A stretch of DNA of 43,823 nucleotides, from the NCBI GenBank assembly GCA_004357435.1, contig SMVS01000043.1, forward strand, positions 1 to 43,823, written 5' to 3'. Below the pieces are notes generated by a model, which searched no databases, was not told where the DNA came from, and was given only the letters and a program-made list of their open reading frames with translations. Of the stretch, positions 32,908-40,368 are shown piece after piece; the stretch's first letter is position 1; each line of letters begins with the position of its first letter. This DNA comes from Nitrospina sp. (GTDB lineage: Bacteria > Nitrospinota > Nitrospinia > Nitrospinales > Nitrospinaceae). Position numbers and translations under genes: made by a program.

Positions 32908-32936
32908 AAACCAGAGTCCGCAGAGGACTCTGGTTT
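32908..32936 (-). terminator. intrinsic terminator (bidirectional shape) after the small secreted-protein gene
   Basis: AAACCAGAGTCC (32908-32919) pairs perfectly with GGACTCTGGTTT (32925-32936) with a 5-base loop. Read on the minus strand it is followed by TTACATTTTGG. It lies 28 bases after the stop of the gene at 32965. The rest of 32722-32964 shows no gene. Confidence 0.8.
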
Positions 32937-32964
32937 CATAACGGATCAAAGAAAATTTAGAGGT

Positions 32965-33308
32965 TCAACTGCCTTCCCGTTTTCTTACTTTATGACGGAG
33001 ACGGGAAGAATTAACACTGGGATGTTTTAAGATTCTCTTTTCAGCTTCACGAACTTGGCTCGCGCCTACACGGCTCTCATTTCTATAACCGAATGTTTTC
33101 GCTGCACCAGGGTCTTTGTAATCCAGGACTGATTTTTTTTGATGATCCAGAGCTGGCGACCCACGTCCAGTCTCAATTATTTTTTGCCGGTCATGAGTGG
33201 CTCCGCCGCTTCCTTCCCCGTGGCCAGGGTCATCAGCGAATAAGGGAAGAGGCATTGCCAGGGTGATGAAAAATAAGGATTAAGCTAAGCCGGAAAAAAT
33301 TTATTCAT
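32965..33308 (-). pseudogene. small secreted-protein gene with a broken signal peptide
   Basis: The open part from ATG 33255 encodes 96 residues: PLPLFADDPGHGEGSGG and a long basic, Ser/Lys/Arg-rich mature region ending VRKREGS. Just upstream in the same frame lies a hydrophobic SLFFITLAM, preceded by a TAA (33280-33282). Further up, ATG 33308 sits behind a strong AAGGAG and reads MNKFF in a T6 run. If one T were added and the TAA were TTA, the two would join into a perfect signal peptide, MNKFFSGLALSLFFITLAMP. The leader thus seems to have lost function by one indel and one substitution. The mature region shows no family. An assembly error in the homopolymer is possible for the indel. Confidence 0.55.
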
Positions 33309-33320
33309 GCATAACTCCTT

Positions 33321-33530
33321 ATGGGGCCAAGAACCCAAGGGGGCGCCGGCAAATATTATAGATGCCAACGCACGAGTCTTTGGCAGAGAGCCAAATACGG
33401 CGCCCAGCTTAGTCGTTCTCGAACCTATTATCTTACAAGTGATGAAGAGAATTTTGAGGGGATTTACGTTGCAGAGTCGGCATGCCCTGGCGATATGCCC
33501 AAAAGGTATTTGTGTGAGACTTTATACTAA
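33321..33530 (+). CDS. possible small protein of 69 residues
   Basis: A 69-codon frame with realistic codon choice and no stop for its length. The translation includes GGAGKYYRCQRTSLWQRAKY, then SRSRTYYLTSDEENFEGIYV and MPKRYLCETLY, with three Cys and many Tyr/Arg residues. I recognise no family. Its stop (33528-33530) overlaps the stop of the convergent SPOR gene by 3 bases, the kind of packing seen between real genes, and it begins just beyond the broken secreted-protein gene. Against it, no Shine-Dalgarno precedes the ATG. An alternative overlapping frame (33307-33567) is less convincing. Confidence 0.38.
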   Translation: MGPRTQGGAGKYYRCQRTSLWQRAKYGAQLSRSRTYYLTSDEENFEGIYVAESACPGDMPKRYLCETLY

Positions 33531-34636
33531 ATGGATTTACTTGATAAACCGATCAAAGCTGTTTTGAAACCCTCTGTTTCCAATTCCTTTTGTTGCAAAA
33601 GGGCCGTAGCTTTGGAAGCCAGTCCTTCCATGCGTACGACGTATTGACGTGCATCGATCCGCATTCTTTTTACATTAGTCAAAATACCCTGTTTATTGAG
33701 GTCTTTGCGGAAGTCTTCGGCGCTGTTCTTGAACACAAATTTCCCTAAAATCATGTCATAGGTGCTATCGGGGTTTTCCTTAAAAAAGGGCTCAAATCCT
33801 TTGGATTTCAGATCGTTTAGGAGTGTTTGCCCAGAGCTTTGATCGGAAAATCCGCCAATGAACGCGACATGCATGGAGGCTTTTACAGTTCGGGCGTGCG
33901 AGAAAGCGGAAAATCCCTTGGACTCTAAATTTTTAATGAGTTGGTCGGAATTGGCTTTGATTAAAAAGGCACCTAATTGGATAAAATGAGTTTTTCCCAC
34001 AACGAATGCGGCCAGCTTTGCCTGAGCGGGTTGCGGTGACGCTGGGGGAGATGGTGCTATTACGGGCATAGATTGGGTTGTCACGGGTTGAGAAGGTTGC
34101 GATGGTTTTAAAATTTTGCTGGGCTCCAGGGCTTTTGATATGGTGAGTGCCGCCCGTTCAGCGGCCGTCATGCTTGCCATGGAGTCAGCATTACCGTTTA
34201 TTTTTATAATTTTTGGCGTTCCGTTTAAAGGAAATCCCCCTTGATTCATAACGGCGTCAATGGGGTTGGCATTTTGGCTGATAGGCAGTTGTGGCTCGGG
34301 CTTCGGATTTTCAGAGACGATCATTTCTGCTGGAGTCTCTGGAGCAAATGCTGGCATGATATTCTCACTGCTGGTAATTTCAGCCAGTTGAGCCTCCTCG
34401 GATCCCAATAGAGCGGATACCAAATCTTGATTTTGCATGCTTTGATAAGCCACGAAAACCAGGCCCACCCCGATGAAGGCTATCAAAAGAGCTTGCGTGT
34501 TTTTGTTTCGGATCTTTTTATGGATCTCGACTTCCGCTTCAATTTCTGCGTCATGGATTAAATCACCGGTCCTTTTTTGATACTTTTGAAACGGCATTTT
34601 GACACCTAGTGTTTTAACATTTTGTTTGATCGCCAT
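33527..34636 (-). CDS. SPOR-domain membrane protein
   Basis: A 369-aa protein with a basic cytoplasmic N-terminus, one membrane helix (AFIGVGLVFVAYQS, about residues 53-66), a long Pro/Gln/Ser-rich periplasmic linker and a C-terminal region with repeated SPOR-like units: FIQLGAFLIKANSDQLIKNL with MHVAFIGGFSD, then MILGKFVFKNSAEDFRKDL with QYVVRMEGLA. SPOR domains bind denuded peptidoglycan glycan at division sites, so the protein probably acts in septation or wall remodelling; FtsN/DedD have the same layout. A second Met at residue 14 could be the true start. It is divergent from pyrD. Confidence 0.8.
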   Translation of the reverse strand: MAIKQNVKTLGVKMPFQKYQKRTGDLIHDAEIEAEVEIHKKIRNKNTQALLIAFIGVGLVFVAYQSMQNQDLVSALLGSEEAQLAEITSSENIMPAFAPETPAEMIVSENPKPEPQLPISQNANPIDAVMNQGGFPLNGTPKIIKINGNADSMASMTAAERAALTISKALEPSKILKPSQPSQPVTTQSMPVIAPSPPASPQPAQAKLAAFVVGKTHFIQLGAFLIKANSDQLIKNLESKGFSAFSHARTVKASMHVAFIGGFSDQSSGQTLLNDLKSKGFEPFFKENPDSTYDMILGKFVFKNSAEDFRKDLNKQGILTNVKRMRIDARQYVVRMEGLASKATALLQQKELETEGFKTALIGLSSKSI

Positions 34637-34921
34637 GGTCTTCTGGGGAGTGAAAGGTTGATGAATGTGACGGTGCCGGAAAATTTTGCCGATAGGTCTT
34701 GAGAATAAATTTCCGGACCGATCAAAAAATACTAAAAACGAAAAAATCTGTTAACTTGTTAATTAAGAAACTGAGATCAGGTTCCATCAATCCATGCGCC
34801 TTTATCGCTGGAAAAATTATAGTATTGATTTGTTAAGCTGTCAAGCAGAAGTTATTGAATATTAAGTAGTTTAAGGGTTTTTTCCGCCATAAAATTTAAA
34901 CAAATTTTACCAAGTTTATAA

Positions 34922-35836
34922 ATGAATTCCGTGCCTGATATTTCTGTGAAAATTGGCCGTCTCTCTTTGCAGAATCCGGTCATTGCCGCGTCGGGAACCT
35001 TCGGGTATGGGTTGGAGTTCACCCCTTTTTTGGATCTCGATCGTTTGGGAGGGTTTGCGACCAAAGGACTCTCTCTGCGCCCACGGTTGGGAAACCCGGT
35101 GCCGCGTGTGATCGAAACGGACTCCGGGATGCTCAATGCTATCGGTTTGGAAAATGTCGGGCTTGAAAAATTTAAGAATGAAAAAATTCCTCTTTTGGAA
35201 AAATACAAGACCTGCCTCATCTGCAATTTTTTTGGTGATACCGTAGAGGAATACCGGGAAATGGCCGGAGCGCTTTCCCTTCTGGAGCGGGTGGATGCTC
35301 TCGAGATGAATATTTCCTGCCCCAATGTCGAGGCCGGCGGTGTCCAGTTCAGCTCGAGTCCTGAGGTGGTGGCAAAGGTGGTGGGCGCGGTGCGTCAGGC
35401 CACGGAAAAATTTCTGATTGTTAAGTTGTCGCCGAACGTGACCGACATCACCGAAATCGCGCGGGCCGCCGAGGCGGCGGGAGCGGATGCGGTGTCCCTC
35501 ATCAACACGGTCATTGGTATGGTCATGAATGTGAAAACCCGCCAACCTTACCTGGCGAATAAAACGGGAGGGTTGTCTGGGCCAGCCATCAAGCCCATTG
35601 CCCTGCACATGGTTCACCAGACTGCGAAAGCGGTGTCGATCCCGGTAATCGGCATGGGCGGCATAAAAAGCGCAGAGGATGCGCTGGAGTTTTTATTGGC
35701 TGGCGCGCGCGCGATTCAAGTGGGAACGGCCAATTTTGTTGATCCGGCGGCAACCATAAAAATCATAGACGGATTGATGGAATGGTGTGTGCGTCATGGC
35801 ATCCAAAACCTGGATGAGTTGAAACCGGGGAATTGA
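34922..35836 (+). CDS. pyrD: dihydroorotate dehydrogenase, class 1B catalytic subunit
   Basis: Oxidises dihydroorotate to orotate in pyrimidine synthesis. The 304-aa FMN barrel has NPVIAASGTFGYGLEF, ATKGLSLRPRLGNPVPRV, LNAIGLENVGLEKF, the active-site Cys in MNISCPNVEAGG (class 1 enzymes use Cys), VKLSPNVTDITEIA, SLINTVIGM, the FMN-phosphate region IPVIGMGGIKSAEDALEF and GARAIQVGTANF. Length and sequence place it in the 1B type, which works with an electron-transfer subunit PyrK and NAD+. No pyrK lies beside it in this window. The stop is 7 bases from the convergent alr stop. Confidence 0.95.
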   Translation: MNSVPDISVKIGRLSLQNPVIAASGTFGYGLEFTPFLDLDRLGGFATKGLSLRPRLGNPVPRVIETDSGMLNAIGLENVGLEKFKNEKIPLLEKYKTCLICNFFGDTVEEYREMAGALSLLERVDALEMNISCPNVEAGGVQFSSSPEVVAKVVGAVRQATEKFLIVKLSPNVTDITEIARAAEAAGADAVSLINTVIGMVMNVKTRQPYLANKTGGLSGPAIKPIALHMVHQTAKAVSIPVIGMGGIKSAEDALEFLLAGARAIQVGTANFVDPAATIKIIDGLMEWCVRHGIQNLDELKPGN

Positions 35837-35843
35837 ATAGCGC

Positions 35844-37064
35844 TTAAGGAATATAGATCCGAGGGACGCGCTTGCCGACGCAACATAGAATTTCATAAGG
35901 AATGGTTCGCGCATGGTCCGCCATTTCCTCGACGGCAATGGCTTCGCTTCCCTGACGTCCCAAAATCACCACCTCATCGCCTGCCCGCACCTGCGGCAAA
36001 TCGGTCACATCCACCATGCATAAATCCATGCAGATGGTGCCCACCTGGCTCACCCGTTGGCCGTGGATTAAAACGCTCATTTTTCCGGAAAGCGCTCGGT
36101 TCAGGCCGTCGGCATAACCCACCGGCAAGGTGGCGATGGTGCTGTCCCGCCGCGTGATAAATTTTTTGCCGTAGCTCAGGGGAGACCCCTTGGAAATTTT
36201 ATTGATTTGCAGGATTTGTGTTTTCCATGCCATGACGGGCCTGAGTTTTTTTTCTGCAGTGGATCCCAAGAGTTTGTCGAGGGCCGGCTCCAGATTTTTT
36301 GAAGTGAGCGCTCCGTAAAGAATGAGCCCGGGGCGGACCATGCTGAAATGGCTTTCTGGATACCTGAGCAGGGCGGAGCTGTTGGCGCAATGGGCGGGCG
36401 GTGCCGGTATTTCCCCCTGGTTTATTTTATTCAGTGTCGCCTGAAAACGTTCCAGTTGCAGGGTGGTGAACTCCGAGTCCTCTTCATCCGCCGTGGAAAA
36501 ATGCGTGAACACCCCTTCGGCGCGCAAATTTTTTGAGTGGTGTATGAATTCCATCAAGGCCGGCAGATTGTCCGATGTCCCTCCGAGACGCCCCATTCCG
36601 GTATCCACTTTGACGTGGACCCCGACTTGCCTGTCGCACTCCGCCGCCCGGTTCGCCAAGTCTTTTGCCATGGACGAGTTCCAGACGGTCGCCGTCAGCT
36701 CATGCTGAATGAGGTCATCAATCTCGTTGGGGAAATGTCCGGTTAAAACCTGAATGGGTGCCTGGACACCATTTTCTCGAAGCTCAACTCCCTCCGCGAC
36801 GATTCCCACTCCCAGGCAATCGGCTCCGGCTGCGAGGACGGCACGCGTGCAGGGCAATGCGCCATGACCGTAACCATCGGCCTTGACCACGGCCATCAGT
36901 TTCACTTCGGGTTGTAATAAGGATCGAATGGCACGGACGTTGTGACGGAGGGCTTCGAGGTGGATTTCCGCCCGGGTCGCCCGCGGTGTTGTTGGGCCGT
37001 TGTGATCAATGGCGTCGGAAATGATGACCTCGCGGTTGGAATTTAAATTTTCCAAGAGTGCCAA
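35844..37064 (-). CDS. alr: alanine racemase
   Basis: Makes D-alanine for peptidoglycan. The 406-aa product has the PLP Lys61 in MAVVKADGYGHGALP, the conserved VHVKVDTGMGRLG, FTHFSTADEED, NSSALLRYP, VRPGLILYG and the catalytic Tyr in SPLSYGKKFITRR, then TLPVGYADGLNRAL and ICMDLCMVDVTD. The N-terminus carries about 27 residues before the family's usual start (RATRAEIHLEALRHN). Its TTG start follows the DUF1566 stop directly, so the two genes are translationally coupled. It converges with pyrD. Confidence 0.96.
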   Translation of the reverse strand: MALLENLNSNREVIISDAIDHNGPTTPRATRAEIHLEALRHNVRAIRSLLQPEVKLMAVVKADGYGHGALPCTRAVLAAGADCLGVGIVAEGVELRENGVQAPIQVLTGHFPNEIDDLIQHELTATVWNSSMAKDLANRAAECDRQVGVHVKVDTGMGRLGGTSDNLPALMEFIHHSKNLRAEGVFTHFSTADEEDSEFTTLQLERFQATLNKINQGEIPAPPAHCANSSALLRYPESHFSMVRPGLILYGALTSKNLEPALDKLLGSTAEKKLRPVMAWKTQILQINKISKGSPLSYGKKFITRRDSTIATLPVGYADGLNRALSGKMSVLIHGQRVSQVGTICMDLCMVDVTDLPQVRAGDEVVILGRQGSEAIAVEEMADHARTIPYEILCCVGKRVPRIYIP

Positions 37065-37547
37065 TTAATCCCCGCCAACCCGGGATCTTCCTGTAGCGGA
37101 AGAGCGCCCTGAAACCTTGGCCTTACCAGTGGTCCGGCAGGGGCGGCAGGACATGTTGGATTCATCTTTGGTTTTTTTGCGGATCAAATAACCCCGGTCG
37201 CTGTAATAATTATAGGCCATGGCGTTGATGCCATTTTCATCGGCGCACCAATAGGTGGACCCACAACCTTCGGGGAAAGCATAATCAATGTGTACGATGT
37301 CCCCATCAAAATCGGTATTTTTACAGTCGTGGTCATAAAGGTTTCTAGCCTCCTGATTTTTTGGCAACCGCCAGTCTTCAAAGCCCGCAAATTTTTCTTC
37401 GTTCAACTTGACGACAAACTTGTTGGCGCCTTTCCAGCTGGACCACTTGCCTTTGATTTGAAAGCTGTCCTCTTTCAGCCACATCACCTTATACTTATTG
37501 TCCGTAATGGTGCCGTCGTTATTGTCTATAAAGCGTTCTTCAGCCAT
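37065..37547 (-). CDS. DUF1566 (Lcl-like) domain protein, copy 2
   Basis: A 160-aa paralogue of the protein at 6471-6890: ERFIDNNDGTITDNKYKVMW opens with the same D.nDGT.TD...MW.K motif, followed by KFAGFEDWRLPKNQEARNLYD and NAMAYNYYSDRG. The C-terminus adds a Cys-containing, Ser/Arg/Gly-rich tail (NMSCRPCRTTGK) that copy 1 lacks. No signal peptide is visible. GAGG lies 8 bases before the ATG. It sits immediately upstream of alr, which starts at the next base after its stop; co-expression with a peptidoglycan-precursor enzyme is a position-based clue only. The family has no assigned function. Confidence 0.82.
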   Translation of the reverse strand: MAEERFIDNNDGTITDNKYKVMWLKEDSFQIKGKWSSWKGANKFVVKLNEEKFAGFEDWRLPKNQEARNLYDHDCKNTDFDGDIVHIDYAFPEGCGSTYWCADENGINAMAYNYYSDRGYLIRKKTKDESNMSCRPCRTTGKAKVSGRSSATGRSRVGGD

Positions 37548-37837
37548 TCCTATTGCCTCAAATATTGATTAAAGTTTTTGAACTGTTGTTGGCTTCATCC
37601 GTTAGGAAGAATTAGCATAATGATATCAATATTGGCCCAATATTATAAAGATAATTTTTCATATTTCAGCCACTTAACCGCCTAACCTGATTTGCGGCAT
37701 GGTTTTCCAGGTAGAATTCAAGTATATTGCTTTAATTTCATTGAACTATGCTATTTTAATTTTCAAAAATTCAAGCTTGGGATATTGAAGGATTCTATTT
37801 TCCTGGGCAATTCTTAATTAATAAATAGGGTGAGGCC

Positions 37838-38122
37838 ATGTCGAAGATAGAAGTTCAAAGTTTTTTTTATGATCTAATCCATTGCAAGGACAAGATACTA
37901 AGCGTCTTCAATGAATTTGACGAGGAATATGGAGAAGATGAGCGAGGGTCTCTGGTCGCCGGGATCAAGGAGATGGAGGACGGCAAACTGGTGAACCTCC
38001 TGGTCAACGTTCAAAAGATGGCTCAGGGTTATGAGCAGATCAAGGAATTGATGGATGCGGCGGAGGATGCGGAGCTCCAAGCATCCCTTGAAGATAACGA
38101 AGACGACGATGACGATGACTGA
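37838..38122 (+). CDS. small acidic protein with an Asp tail
   Basis: A 94-aa, strongly acidic, probably helical protein (MSKIEVQSFFYDLIHCKDKIL, then EEYGEDERGSLVAGIKEME) that ends in a run of six Asp residues (DNEDDDDDD). There is no signal peptide or membrane helix, and I know no family. GTGAGG sits 4-9 bases before the ATG. The following gene begins 42 bases later on the same strand, so they may share a transcript. Acid tails of this kind often bind basic partners or metal ions, which is a guess here. The upstream gap (37548-37837) is AT-rich and shows no other gene. Confidence 0.7.
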   Translation: MSKIEVQSFFYDLIHCKDKILSVFNEFDEEYGEDERGSLVAGIKEMEDGKLVNLLVNVQKMAQGYEQIKELMDAAEDAELQASLEDNEDDDDDD

Positions 38123-38163
38123 CGTTCGGATCAAATCCTCGGCAATCCCCCCGCACTCGAACC

Positions 38164-39015
38164 GTGAATCTTTCTAAAAAGTATTGGTTCTTTTTATTTT
38201 TGTGTCTTCCGTTCAGCCTGGCCTCCTGTCAGACCGAATCCTCTCCACAAAATCCACCCGCGACTCAGATTTCCCCAATCGATCAGAAGGAAATGGTTTT
38301 GGTTCCCGCCGGCAAGTTTATCATGGGGACCGATAAGGTGGATCCTGATAACACCCACCAGAAAATTGGAACCATCAAGCCTCTTTATCTGGATCAGCAT
38401 CCGCAACGCGCCGTGGACCTGGGCGCGTTTTATATGGACAAATATGAAGTGACCCACCGCGAGTACATGCAGTTTGTGGAGGCGACCCTGTTCAATGAAT
38501 GGCCCACGAACTGGGTGGACGGAAAAATTCCGGCAGGCTTGGAAAATCACCCGGTAACCAATATCACTTGGCGCGAAGCTCTGGCCTATGCGCTGTGGGC
38601 GGGAAAACTGTTGCCCACGGAGGAACAATGGGAAAAGGCCGCGCGTGGTACCGATGGGCGTTTATACCCGTGGGGAAACGAATACACTAAAGGCGTTGCC
38701 AACATAGGAATAGACGCCGCAAAAAAAACCATGCCGGTGGGCAGTTTCCCGCAGGATGTGAGTCCCTATGGCCTTTACGATATGGGCGGTAACGTTATGG
38801 AATGGAGTCTGGACTGGTACCTGCCGTATCCGGGCAGTGATCACCCAAGCAAAAAGTTTGGGAGAAGGCTGAAGGTTTTGAGAGGCAACTCATTTCATTC
38901 CGGAGGGCATTATTTTCTGGAGGCGTATCGCTATGTATTTTCCCGCACGGAAGTGGACCCGGACGACTATTTTGAAAATGTAGGATTCCGCTGTGTTATG
39001 TCTCCTGCCGGTTAG
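38164..39015 (+). CDS. lipoprotein with formylglycine-generating-enzyme fold (SUMF1 domain)
   Basis: A 283-aa lipoprotein. The signal peptide (FFLFLCLPFSLASC) has a clean lipobox with Cys22, so it is anchored in the periplasm. The rest is a SUMF1 domain: EMVLVPAGKFIMGTD, FYMDKYEVTHREYMQFV, HPVTNITWREALAYALWAGK, LLPTEEQWEKAARGTDGRLYP, YGLYDMGGNVMEWSLDWY, VLRGNSFHSGG and GFRCVMS. As with the protein at 9874-10773, the copper-binding Cys pair of catalytic members is missing, with only one Cys near the end. A GTG start at 38164 is used. It may be co-transcribed with the acidic protein, and its end overlaps the convergent DUF2784 gene by 20 bases. Confidence 0.88.
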   Translation: MNLSKKYWFFLFLCLPFSLASCQTESSPQNPPATQISPIDQKEMVLVPAGKFIMGTDKVDPDNTHQKIGTIKPLYLDQHPQRAVDLGAFYMDKYEVTHREYMQFVEATLFNEWPTNWVDGKIPAGLENHPVTNITWREALAYALWAGKLLPTEEQWEKAARGTDGRLYPWGNEYTKGVANIGIDAAKKTMPVGSFPQDVSPYGLYDMGGNVMEWSLDWYLPYPGSDHPSKKFGRRLKVLRGNSFHSGGHYFLEAYRYVFSRTEVDPDDYFENVGFRCVMSPAG

Positions 39016-39370
39016 GCGCCGCTGAATTTTTTTTGCCCCGATTCAGGGGCCGCCAGTAAAACGAAGAAAATACCAAAACAGCGAAAGCTATATCCATCAT
39101 AAATACCGATTTGGGATCGAACCAGGTCAGGTAAATAATCCGATTCAACCAGACAGCCAGGAACGAACCTTCATACGAGGTCCCGGTCAGGTTTTCTTCC
39201 ACCAGTGTCAGGGGGCAGGGAACCCCAAATATCATCAGCACCGTGATGCCCGCCAGCAGTCCCGCGTGGATCAGGCGGAGATATGTGTGGTTGGTGGCCA
39301 GCCCGACGGCGAACCCAATCAACAGGAACAAAATAGTTGTCAGGTGAGCCGCTTGCACGATTTCTAACAT
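38996..39370 (-). CDS. DUF2784 membrane protein
   Basis: A 124-aa membrane protein (from ATG 39370) with four hydrophobic segments and the DUF2784 signature GVPCPLTLVEENLTG followed by SYEGSFLAVWLNRIIYL (the family has CPLT..E..L....Y.G.F....L...IYP). Its start MLEIVQAAHLTTILFLLIGF is also typical; an upstream in-frame start (39418) would add 16 unlikely residues. The function of the family is unknown. Its last 20 bases overlap the end of the SUMF1 lipoprotein gene on the other strand. It lies about 90 bases from the convergent-side end of the pentapeptide gene and is a single transcription unit. Confidence 0.8.
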   Translation of the reverse strand: MLEIVQAAHLTTILFLLIGFAVGLATNHTYLRLIHAGLLAGITVLMIFGVPCPLTLVEENLTGTSYEGSFLAVWLNRIIYLTWFDPKSVFMMDIAFAVLVFSSFYWRPLNRGKKNSAAPNRQET

Positions 39371-39459
39371 AGAGAACCTGTTTGGGTTGCAACCTGCCGG
39401 GAGAAGAGGAGTTGCCAACCGATGCGGACCCCTCGAAAAAAGAAATATTAAAAATCCGT

Positions 39460-40320
39460 CTATTCCAAAATAGTATTTTCGAGGATGGCGTTTTTAATAA
39501 TCGCCTTGGAAAGATTAGCGTCGATGAGATAAGCATCTTTCAAATTGGCCTCCGAAAAATTGGTGCCGTGCAAGTTTGCTTCCAGCAGAAACGCGCTTTT
39601 TAGATTCGTATTTTCCATGTTGGCGTAGGTCAGGTCCGCCCCCTCAAGATTGACTTCCTCCATTTCAACTCCCTTGCAAAAAGCATCCTTTAATTCGGCG
39701 CCGGTCAGATTGGCATGGGAGAGTTTTGTCTTCTTCATGGTGATCGAATTTAAGTTGGCATATTTTAGGTTGGCGCCTCGCAGATCCACCTGGGTCAGCT
39801 TGGAAAAACTGATGTCGGATCCTCTGGCATTGATGCCGTTCATTCTGCATTCTGAGATTTCCATGGAATTGGCATACACATACATCATTCTCGAAAAAGT
39901 CAAATTGCAGTGCTGAAATTTAACTTTCGCCAGATTGCTGTTGCTTAAGTTGGCGCCACGAAAATCACAGCCTTTAAAGGTGGCTCCCGTCAGTAAAGAA
40001 TTTTCGAGTGAGGCATTTCTGAAATTACAGTTGTTGATGGTTGCTCCCTCGAAATTGGTCTCCTGCAAGTTAGCTGACGTAAAGTTCACGTTATTCATTT
40101 TGGCTTTTTTGAATGAAGATTTAGGCAGGACGGCCTGGGAAAAATTGAGTTGTGCCAAGTCGGATCGATCCAGAATAGCCTCAGACAAGTCGGCGAATAT
40201 AAAGGTAATGCCCTTAAGTCCGATGCCCTTGAGGTTGTAAGAGGTGAAGTTGGCGCCGTCCTGGCATAAGTTTTTAGCGGTCAGAGCAATAACTTCTTCG
40301 ACATGGGACATGATTGACAT
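39460..40320 (-). CDS. pentapeptide-repeat protein
   Basis: A 286-aa protein made almost wholly of A(D/N)LxX pentapeptide repeats (ADLSEAILDRSDLAQLNFSQ, ANLQETNFEGATINNCNFRN, ANLKYANLNSITMKKTKLSH). They fold into a right-handed quadrilateral beta-helix of about 50 turn units. No signal peptide or membrane helix is seen; an N-terminal segment of about 25 residues (SHVEEVIALTAKNLCQDGA) may cap the helix. Such proteins can mimic DNA or act as scaffolds, but most have no known role. It lies 48 bases downstream of the adenylate cyclase-like gene on the same strand and is probably in its operon. Confidence 0.88.
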   Translation of the reverse strand: MSIMSHVEEVIALTAKNLCQDGANFTSYNLKGIGLKGITFIFADLSEAILDRSDLAQLNFSQAVLPKSSFKKAKMNNVNFTSANLQETNFEGATINNCNFRNASLENSLLTGATFKGCDFRGANLSNSNLAKVKFQHCNLTFSRMMYVYANSMEISECRMNGINARGSDISFSKLTQVDLRGANLKYANLNSITMKKTKLSHANLTGAELKDAFCKGVEMEEVNLEGADLTYANMENTNLKSAFLLEANLHGTNFSEANLKDAYLIDANLSKAIIKNAILENTILE

Positions 40321-40368
40321 TCCAAATTATTAATGAATATTGTTTCTTAGAAACATATTAAGAGACTT

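Noticed and set aside
40341..40355. TGTTTC/GAAACA hairpin as a terminator between the cyclase and pentapeptide genes
   Set aside because: The stem is only 6 bp and A/T-rich, and no T run follows on the minus strand; co-transcription is more likely.
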